A stretch of 19,985 bases of DNA from CAYMOV01 sp964392085. GTDB taxonomy: Bacteria > Oederibacteriota > Muellerivitia > Muellerivitales > Muellerivitaceae. The notes beneath the pieces are model-generated. The model made no database searches and was not told the origin of the DNA. It saw nothing but the letters and a program-made list of their open reading frames with translations. The stretch is from assembly GCA_964392085.1 (NCBI GenBank), contig CAYMOV010000041.1:1-19985 (forward strand), read 5' to 3'. The translations under genes and the position numbers were made by a program. Shown here piece after piece: positions 15,191-19,985 of this stretch (position 1 is its first letter; each line of letters begins with the position of its first letter).

Positions 15191-15643
15191 TTGAAACTCC
15201 ATTTGAGCCGCACGGTCCAGGGCGGGCCGGGCGAGGCGGCTTTGAGGCGCCTGGGGGAAAAGACCCTGGGGAAGGTCCGGGGAACGTCCTTCGCGCGCCG
15301 GGCGGAGGTGTCGCTCCTCCTGACGGGGGACGCCGCGGTCCGGAAGCTCAACCGTGAATGGAGGGGAAAGGACAAACCCACGGACGTTTTGTCCTTCGCC
15401 CAGATGGAAGGTGAGCCCTTGGCCGCCCCGAGGGGAATGGCGGTGGACCTCGGCGATGTGGTGATCAGCCTTCCAGCCGCCCGACGCCAAGCAAGGGCCG
15501 CCGGGAAGACCCTGGGGGACGAGGTGTCCCTCTTGTGGGTGCATGGGTTGCTTCACCTGTTGGGTTTCGACCACGCCACCCGGCGGGGTGAAAAAGAAAT
15601 GTTCACGCTCCAGGACGGGATCCTGGGAAGAAAGCGGGTTTAG
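15191..15643 (+). CDS. ybeY: rRNA maturation endoribonuclease YbeY
   Basis: A zinc-dependent single-strand endoribonuclease needed for 16S rRNA 3' maturation and ribosome quality control. Decisive motif: HGLLHLLGFDH at residues 118-128, whose His118, His122 and His128 form the metal site. Upstream are LNREWRGKDKPTDVLSF (53-69) and DLGDVVIS (87-94), both typical. The 150 residues match the family. The start is a TTG at 15191 preceded by AGAAGG at suitable spacing; no ATG or GTG lies near the expected N-terminus. It sits between phoH and a corC-like gene, repeating the ybeZ-ybeY-ybeX order of Proteobacteria. Confidence 0.95.
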   Translation: MKLHLSRTVQGGPGEAALRRLGEKTLGKVRGTSFARRAEVSLLLTGDAAVRKLNREWRGKDKPTDVLSFAQMEGEPLAAPRGMAVDLGDVVISLPAARRQARAAGKTLGDEVSLLWVHGLLHLLGFDHATRRGEKEMFTLQDGILGRKRV

Positions 15644-15646
15644 AAA

Positions 15647-17004
15647 GTGGACAGCGCGGTTTTCCTGAACCTGGCCTTGATGGGTGTTTTACTGCTCGGA
15701 AGCGTGGCTTTCGCCGCCGCCGAGACGGCTTTGTTGTCCTTGAACCGGGTGGAAGCCCGACGACTCGCGGAGGGCCACAGCCTGGTGGCGCCCGCCTTCC
15801 AGGCCTGGTTGGCGCACCCGAACCGCATCCTCACCACCATCCTGGTGGGCAACAACACCGTCAATATCATGGCGTCCTTCCTGGCCGCGCACCTGGCCGA
15901 TCGTTTGGCGCGCAACTTCGACTACAGCCCCGCGATGGCGGGCCTCCTGATGTCATTGGGGGTCACCCTGATCATCGTGGTGTTCGGGGAGGTGATTCCG
16001 AAGGTCACCGCCCGGACCTTCCCGCACCAAACCGCCTTGTCGTTGATCCTCCCGGTCTACCTATTCGACCGGTTGATCTCGCCCTTCACCTGGATCCTGA
16101 ACGCACTCGTGCGGCGGTTCGTCCCCAAGCAGGACGCGGCCGTCTCGCAGGTCACCGAGGAGGACATCAAGCTTTGGATCGAGATGGGCGTCAAGCAAGG
16201 CACCATCGAGGAGGAGGAGGACCAGATGATCCGGTCCATCTTCAAGTTCTCGGACAAGCGGGTTCGGGACGTCATGATCCCCCGGACGGATATGGTGGCG
16301 GTCGACCTCCAGACGCCCATCGAATCCATCGTGGACCTCGCGGTACAGACCGGCTATTCCCGCCTGCCGGTCTACAAGGCCAACCGGGACAACATCGTGG
16401 GCATCATCCACACCCGGGACCTGCTGTCGGTCTGGAAGCACCGCGACCTCATCGTGCTCCACGACATCCTGCGCCAGCCGTATTTCATCCCCGAATCCAT
16501 GAAGGTGGACCGCCTGATGGAGCAGTTCCAGCGGGGCAAGATGCACATCGCCATCGTGGTGGACGAGTACGGGGGCACCGCTGGGTTGGTGACCCTGGAG
16601 GACCTGATCGAGGAGATCATCGGCGACATCCGGGACGAACATGAGCCGTTGGAGGAGGAAAAGACCATCGTCCGCAACGAGGACGGGTCCTTCAACGTTG
16701 AGGCTTCCACGCCCCTAGACGAGGTGAACCAGGCCTTAGGGATCAAACTGGAGCCCAAGGGGGAAGTGGCCAGCCTGGGTGGTTACCTGGTGGAACTCGC
16801 GGGCAAGGTTCCCCGGAAAGGCCGCATCCTCTCGGACAACCAGGCGGAATTCACCATCCTGGAGGCCGATGCCCGGAAGATCGACAAGGCCCGGGTGGTG
16901 AAGTTGGAGTTCCCGGCCGAAAAGAAGGAACCCCCCAAGCGCCCCCGCAAGAAAAAAACAAATAGTGAAGAGGCGGCGTTGGTTGGGTCGGCCCCGGAAG
17001 TGCC
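15647..17004 (+). CDS. CNNM/CorC (HlyC/CorC) family membrane protein with CBS pair, 3' end lost in gap
   Basis: A membrane transporter-like protein of the YbeX/CorC/YtfL group, linked to magnesium/cobalt homeostasis. 452 residues are visible. The CNNM (DUF21) domain fills about 1-190 with four hydrophobic segments near 6-26, 62-82, 93-116 and 125-148 and the signature FAAAETALLSLNR. A pair of CBS domains follows at about 205-325 (VRDVMIPRTDMVAVD, GYSRLPVYKANRDNIVGIIH, VVDEYGGTAGLVTLEDLIEEIIGDI). A CorC_HlyC domain spans about 345-425, then a Lys/Pro-rich tail. The domain set is complete, so only the last residues are missing. GTG 15647 lies 3 nt after the ybeY stop. The frame running through the Ns into the next gene is a false fusion. 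E. coli YbeX lacks the membrane domain; this protein has it. Confidence 0.92.
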
Positions 17005-17104
17005 NNNNNNNNNNNNNNNNNNNNNNNNNNNNNNNNNNNNNNNNNNNNNNNNNNNNNNNNNNNNNNNNNNNNNNNNNNNNNNNNNNNNNNNNNNNNNNNN
17101 NNNN
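17005..17104. other. Assembly gap (100 N) without flanking overlap
   Basis: Unlike the other two gaps, no sequence is shared across this one. It should contain the stop of the CorC-like gene and the first codons of the PHP-domain gene, including its expected first metal-binding motif. The real length is unknown and may well exceed 100 nt. Confidence 0.9.
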
Positions 17105-17782
17105 GAAGGGGTCCGGGTCGGGTTGTCGGACCACGCCGGTATGGGGGATTACCTCAACTCCGAGGCGCGCCTCCTGGCCTACGCCGATTACCTCAGCCAA
17201 TACCCGGTGGCCCGGGGGGTGGAGATGGACCTGGGTCGGTCCTTCCCGATCCCGCCGGGGCTCCGGTCCAAGTTCGATTACGTCATCGGCAGTGTCCACG
17301 GGATGGAGGTGGATGGGGTCCGGCAGTCCTTCAGCGCGCTCCTGGATTGGACCCGGGGCAAGAAGCCGGGATGGGACCCCCGCGTCCAATTCGGCGGGAT
17401 GGACGCCTTCCTTAAACGCCACCTGGAATTGCTGGATCGCGAGTTTTCATCGCAAAAGTACGACATCCTGGGCCATTGCACCATGCTGCCGCCCCTCGCC
17501 CTGGGGGAGCCCGAGAAGGCTTTCCCGGAGTGGTGGGAGGACGGCCTATTGGCCCTACTCTTGAAACATGGGGTGGCCCTGGAGATCTCCAACCGTTGGC
17601 GTACCCCCACGCGACGCCTCATGGCCAAGGCCTTGAAGGCGGGTTCGCGGTTCTCAACGGGTTCCGACGGTCACGAGCCCGCCAAGACCTGTTGCCTCGA
17701 CTACCCGAAAGAATTGATCCAGGAGTTCAACATTCCGACCGACCGAATCTTCGATGTGACCCGCCCTCTCGTGGCGGCTTGA
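17105..17782 (+). CDS. PHP-domain metal-dependent phosphoesterase, 5' end lost in gap
   Basis: The visible 225 residues carry most of the PHP (polymerase and histidinol phosphatase) metal ligands: GLSDHAG at 6-12, GVEMDLG at 38-44, DYVIGSVHGM at 58-67, YDILGHC at 119-125 and STGSDGHEP at 184-192. The first motif (His-x-His near the N-terminus) is missing, presumably in the gap, so perhaps 30-45 residues are absent. The closest well-known relatives are HisJ/HisK-type histidinol-phosphate phosphatases and YcdX-like proteins; LEISNRWRTP replaces the usual I-E-x-N segment. No histidine biosynthesis genes are nearby. The position in a phoH-ybeY-corC-era operon would also allow a nucleotide or RNA phosphoesterase role (inference). 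Its TGA overlaps the ATG of era by one base. Confidence 0.85.
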   Translation, partial: EGVRVGLSDHAGMGDYLNSEARLLAYADYLSQYPVARGVEMDLGRSFPIPPGLRSKFDYVIGSVHGMEVDGVRQSFSALLDWTRGKKPGWDPRVQFGGMDAFLKRHLELLDREFSSQKYDILGHCTMLPPLALGEPEKAFPEWWEDGLLALLLKHGVALEISNRWRTPTRRLMAKALKAGSRFSTGSDGHEPAKTCCLDYPKELIQEFNIPTDRIFDVTRPLVAA

Positions 17783-18696
17783 TGGAACCGACCTTCCGCT
17801 CCGGAACCGTGGCCATCCTGGGCCGCCCCAACGCCGGTAAGTCCACCTTCCTCAACCAGGTACTCGGCCAGAAGCTGGCCATCGTGTCCCCCAAGCCCCA
17901 GACCACCCGTGGCAAGCTCCTGGGCGTCTACCAGGACGAGACCTGCCAGATCGCCTTCCTCGACACCCCGGGCCTTCACGTGCCCCAACACGCGGTGTCG
18001 GTCCACATGCTCGAGGAGGTCGAGGAGGCCCTGAAGAACGCCGAGGCCGTCCTGTACCTCGTGGACGCCACCCGGGGAGTCACGGAAGAGGATGAGAAAG
18101 CCGCCCTCCGCATCCGGGAGTTCAAGGGACCCAAGGTCCTGGCCCTCAACAAGACCGATCAACTGCCCGCCGAAGCAGTGGAACCCCTGGAAGCCAAGAT
18201 CAAGGAAACCTTCGGGACGGAATCGGTATTCCGAATCCAGGCCATCAACGGCCTGGGGACGAAGGAAGTCCTGCTGGGGCTCCGGGACCACTTGATGGAA
18301 GGGCCGCCCATATACGAGGAAGACACCCTCACGGACAAGACGGTCCGGGAACTGACCGTGGAACTCATCCGGGAGCAATGCTTCCTCCAACTCCAACAGG
18401 AACTGCCCTACGAGTTGGCCATCGAAATCGTGTCCTTCGAGGAAAAGGAACCGCCGGACCCCACGGTGATCCAGGTGGACCTGTTCGTCGAGAAGGACAA
18501 CCAGAAGGGGATCGTCATCGGGGCCAAGGGGAACCGCCTCAAGGCCATCGGGATGGCGGCCCGCCTGGAGATTGAGAAGCTGACGCAGGGCAAGGTGTTC
18601 CTGGAGATGCGGGTGAAGGTGTTCCCCAACTGGCGCAAGGACCCCCAGGCGCTGAGGCGATTCGGATTCGGCTCCCAACCGCATAAAAAACGTTAG
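17782..18696 (+). CDS. era: GTPase Era
   Basis: An essential GTPase that binds the 3' end of 16S rRNA and licenses 30S subunit assembly. Seen in 304 residues: G1 GRPNAGKS at 14-21, the switch I region KPQTTRGK at 38-45, G3 DTPG at 61-64, G4 NKTD at 123-126, and a C-terminal KH domain with VIGAKGNRLKAIG at about 245-257. The stretch QTTRGKLLGVY is specific to Era. ATG 17782 overlaps the preceding TGA by one base (TGATG), so translation is coupled. It is the last gene of the cluster. Era, YbeY and PhoH act on the same 16S 3' end, which explains the grouping. Confidence 0.97.
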   Translation: MEPTFRSGTVAILGRPNAGKSTFLNQVLGQKLAIVSPKPQTTRGKLLGVYQDETCQIAFLDTPGLHVPQHAVSVHMLEEVEEALKNAEAVLYLVDATRGVTEEDEKAALRIREFKGPKVLALNKTDQLPAEAVEPLEAKIKETFGTESVFRIQAINGLGTKEVLLGLRDHLMEGPPIYEEDTLTDKTVRELTVELIREQCFLQLQQELPYELAIEIVSFEEKEPPDPTVIQVDLFVEKDNQKGIVIGAKGNRLKAIGMAARLEIEKLTQGKVFLEMRVKVFPNWRKDPQALRRFGFGSQPHKKR

Positions 18697-18704
18697 CCTC
18701 GGCC

Positions 18705-18796
18705 CGGAGACGCGGGGACACAAAGTCAGCTTAGGCTGATGGTTGAATTCGTCAAAAAGTAAAATGTCCCCTGCGCCTCAGCGTCCTGTGGTGAAT
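18705..18796. repeat. Interspersed repeat, two arms in inverted orientation
   Basis: CGCGGGGACA (18711-18720) faces TGTCCCCTGCG (18765-18775), which are complementary apart from one extra base. The right arm continues outward to 18796; read on the minus strand it gives TTCACCACAGGACGCTGAGG, nearly the same as the repeat at 19707. Similar 'accacaggacac' strings are common between genes in many bacterial genomes. The rest of 18697-18851 holds a promoter for the next gene and no gene. Confidence 0.55.
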
Positions 18797-18819
18797 ATGG
18801 GTTTATCCGATATTTGGCT

Positions 18820-18825
18820 TATAAT
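18820..18825 (+). promoter_or_regulatory. Consensus -10 element upstream of the one-TM protein gene
   Basis: A perfect TATAAT with purine-rich DNA downstream, 27 nt before the GTG start at 18852. No clear -35 is found at 16-18 nt upstream, so strength is uncertain. Confidence 0.45.
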
Positions 18826-18851
18826 GCCCCGCCATTTAAAAAGGAGCCGAC

Positions 18852-19694
18852 GTGGGACTGCCGTTCATCGGGTTCATCCTGGTCATCTTCGCCTTCGCCG
18901 CGGTCATGGGCGGCTTGGCCTTCCTATTGATCGGCAAAAAACGCCGTGGCTTCCTCACGGAGGCCCCTCCCGTCGATTCCCCTGCGAAACGCCTGGCCGA
19001 CCAATGGCTGGCCGAATCCCTCCGCAGACTGGAAACCGTGCCCCAAGCCGGGCCCTCCCCCCTGAATGAAGCCGCCCACGAATTGTTGGAGCTGCGCCTG
19101 GAGGCGGGCCGAATCGGAGAGGGAGCCAAGAGCCTCCGGTTGGCCCGACAAGCCCTCCGGGAAGGGAGCCCCGCCCCTCCCGCTACGGCGGACTTGGCCC
19201 AGATCGCAAAGGATTTCTTGGAGGAGGGGGATTACCGGCCGGGGGAAACGGCCGGGTCACTCTGGCTCCTCACCGCCATGGGGGAGATCCCCATGATGGC
19301 GTTGCTTCCCATGGATTCCAACGACGCGGCCTGCCGCACGAGGGTCCATGACCTGGCACGGATGGCTTCCGGCCACGTGGCGAACCCCCTGGCGGGCGGA
19401 CTGCTCTATATTCCGGAGCCGTCCGCTTACGTCCTTTACGCTGGGACCGGCGGGGGAGAGACGGCTGAATTGCTGCGGGACCGGAGGATTCTTCCCGTGG
19501 ACTGGCACGGTTTGTCGGCGCTCCTGACGGCGCTACGCCTGAACCGAAAAGCCCAAAGGGTTTGGACGGCGCTGGAGGAAGCGATCCGGTCGGTGGCGCC
19601 CTTGGCGGCCCAAACCCAAAACCTGGAGGCCCAACTTGGGGCCCTCAACGCGGATTCGCTCAAGACCCGTATCCAATTCGAGAAAAAGCACTGA
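18852..19694 (+). CDS. Membrane-anchored protein of unknown function
   Basis: 280 residues, family not recognised. One N-terminal transmembrane segment lies at about 5-28 (GFILVIFAFAAVMGGLAFLLIG), followed by KKRR, so the rest is most likely cytoplasmic. The soluble part is mainly helical with many Leu, Ala and Glu residues (LNEAAHELLELRLEAGRIGEGAKSL region near 73-97). A middle section contains ANPLAGGLLYIPEPSAYVLYAG, and the last 30 residues look like a short coiled coil (AQTQNLEAQLGALNADSL). No catalytic motif is seen. GTG 18852 has AAGGAG 5 nt upstream and a TATAAT farther up. It appears monocistronic and is bracketed by copies of a short interspersed repeat. Confidence 0.75.
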   Translation: MGLPFIGFILVIFAFAAVMGGLAFLLIGKKRRGFLTEAPPVDSPAKRLADQWLAESLRRLETVPQAGPSPLNEAAHELLELRLEAGRIGEGAKSLRLARQALREGSPAPPATADLAQIAKDFLEEGDYRPGETAGSLWLLTAMGEIPMMALLPMDSNDAACRTRVHDLARMASGHVANPLAGGLLYIPEPSAYVLYAGTGGGETAELLRDRRILPVDWHGLSALLTALRLNRKAQRVWTALEEAIRSVAPLAAQTQNLEAQLGALNADSLKTRIQFEKKH

Positions 19695-19706
19695 AGACAA
19701 ATCGCT

Positions 19707-19738
19707 TTCACCACAGGGACACTGAGCCACAGGGTGAA
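19707..19738 (+). repeat. Interspersed repeat copy with short terminal inverted ends
   Basis: Begins TTCACCACAGGGACACTGAG and ends GGTGAA; the outer six bases (TTCACC and GGTGAA) are inverted copies. Over about 30 nt it matches the minus-strand reading of 18765-18796. It has no coding potential. Confidence 0.55.
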
Positions 19739-19767
19739 GTGACGATTTAATAAAAACGGATTAGGAT
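19739..19767 (+). promoter_or_regulatory. Possible promoter for the beta-glucosidase gene
   Basis: GTGACG (19739-19744) and TAGGAT (19762-19767), each four of six matches, are separated by 17 nt. The start would be near 19774, before GAGGGA at 19784. Weak on sequence alone. Confidence 0.3.
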
Positions 19768-19797
19768 TTGACACTCTGGTGACGAGGGATTGATTTC

Positions 19798-19985
19798 GTG
19801 AAAACCAAGGTTGGATTTCCCGTCCAAATCGGCGCGGCCTTTCCCAAGGGATTCCTCTGGGGCACCGCCACGGCGTCCTACCAGATTGAAGGGTCCTGGA
19901 AGGCCGACGGAAAAGGCGAGTCGATCTGGGACCGATTCAGCCACACGGCCGGACGCGTGGACCGGGGCGAGACGGGCGATGTGGC
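19798..19985 (+). CDS. Glycoside hydrolase family 1 beta-glucosidase, N-terminal part only
   Basis: The first 62 complete codons, cut by the window end. FPKGFLWGTATASYQIEG (residues 15-32) is the GH1 N-terminal signature, with the glycone-binding Gln in YQIEG. GESIWDRFSHTAGRV and GDVA follow, which in relatives leads into the CDHYHR segment. GH1 enzymes hydrolyse beta-linked disaccharides such as cellobiose with retention of configuration; the catalytic glutamates lie beyond the window. GTG 19798 has GAGGGA 8 nt upstream. There is no signal peptide, so it is cytoplasmic. It fits functionally with the GH5 enzyme at 6109 although they are far apart. Substrate cannot be specified. Confidence 0.93.
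   Translation, partial: MKTKVGFPVQIGAAFPKGFLWGTATASYQIEGSWKADGKGESIWDRFSHTAGRVDRGETGDV

Noticed and set aside
14161..15381. A 406-codon minus-strand frame opposite phoH and ybeY
   Set aside because: His/Leu/Asp-rich shadow of two well-conserved genes in a high-G+C context.
15647..17782. A 711-residue CorC-PHP fusion protein
   Set aside because: The frame exists only across Ns; both halves look like separate standard genes.
19768..19773. A perfect TTGACA just before the GH1 gene as its -35 box
   Set aside because: A -10 at 17 nt would fall at 19791-19796 (TGATTT, poor), placing the transcription start inside the coding sequence.
1..19985. CRISPR arrays, tRNA or rRNA genes, insertion sequences, toxin-antitoxin pairs
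   Set aside because: Looked for repeated spacers, tRNA T-arm patterns, transposase motifs and paired small ORFs; none seen.

Overview
The window is high-G+C bacterial DNA. Every gene I can support lies on the + strand; the long minus-strand open frames are codon-bias shadows. Three lipoprotein signal peptides and an LpoA-like periplasmic activator suggest an uncultured Gram-negative bacterium, but nothing here fixes the phylum. Start codons are mixed (ATG, GTG and TTG all common, usually behind a good Shine-Dalgarno). The sequence is a draft scaffold with three 100-N gaps. Two gaps (2723-2822 and 11366-11465) are flanked by exact 55-nt copies of the same sequence, which looks like two contig ends sharing an unmerged assembly overlap. 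Collapsing each overlap restores one clean reading frame (a 433-residue TPR protein and a 596-residue AspRS). The third gap (17005-17104) has no such overlap and hides the end of a CorC-type gene and the start of a PHP-domain gene.

Layout: 1-1395, a phosphoglucomutase/phosphomannomutase. 1423-3088, an exported TPR protein with its own promoter and a strong terminator. 3151-5888, a compact operon of a family 2 glycosyltransferase, a distant BshC-like protein and dUTPase. 5907-6082, a tiny transcription unit with promoter, a 14-residue lysine-rich ORF and terminator. 6109-9514, a cytoplasmic family 5 glycosidase followed by a TPR plus periplasmic-binding-domain lipoprotein resembling LpoA but with about 175 extra residues inside the binding domain. 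9603-13076, histidyl- and aspartyl-tRNA synthetases. 13169-14040, two small lipoproteins (the second with LysM) behind a TTGACA/CATAAT promoter whose 19-nt spacer carries a 16-nt perfect palindrome, closed by a very strong terminator. 14176-18696, the widely conserved RNA-metabolism cluster phoH, ybeY, corC-like, PHP protein, era. 18697-19797, a short interspersed repeat in both orientations around an orphan one-TM protein. 19798 to the window end, the start of a family 1 beta-glucosidase.

Most genes are housekeeping: sugar-phosphate metabolism, nucleotide pool hygiene, tRNA charging, rRNA processing and ribosome assembly, and envelope maintenance. The two glycosidases, neither with a visible signal peptide, suggest breakdown of imported oligosaccharides. 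I see no defence system, phage, transposase, CRISPR array, rRNA or tRNA. The least conventional items are the 14-codon transcription unit, the palindrome-in-spacer promoter, the domain insertion in the LpoA-like protein and the BshC-like protein.
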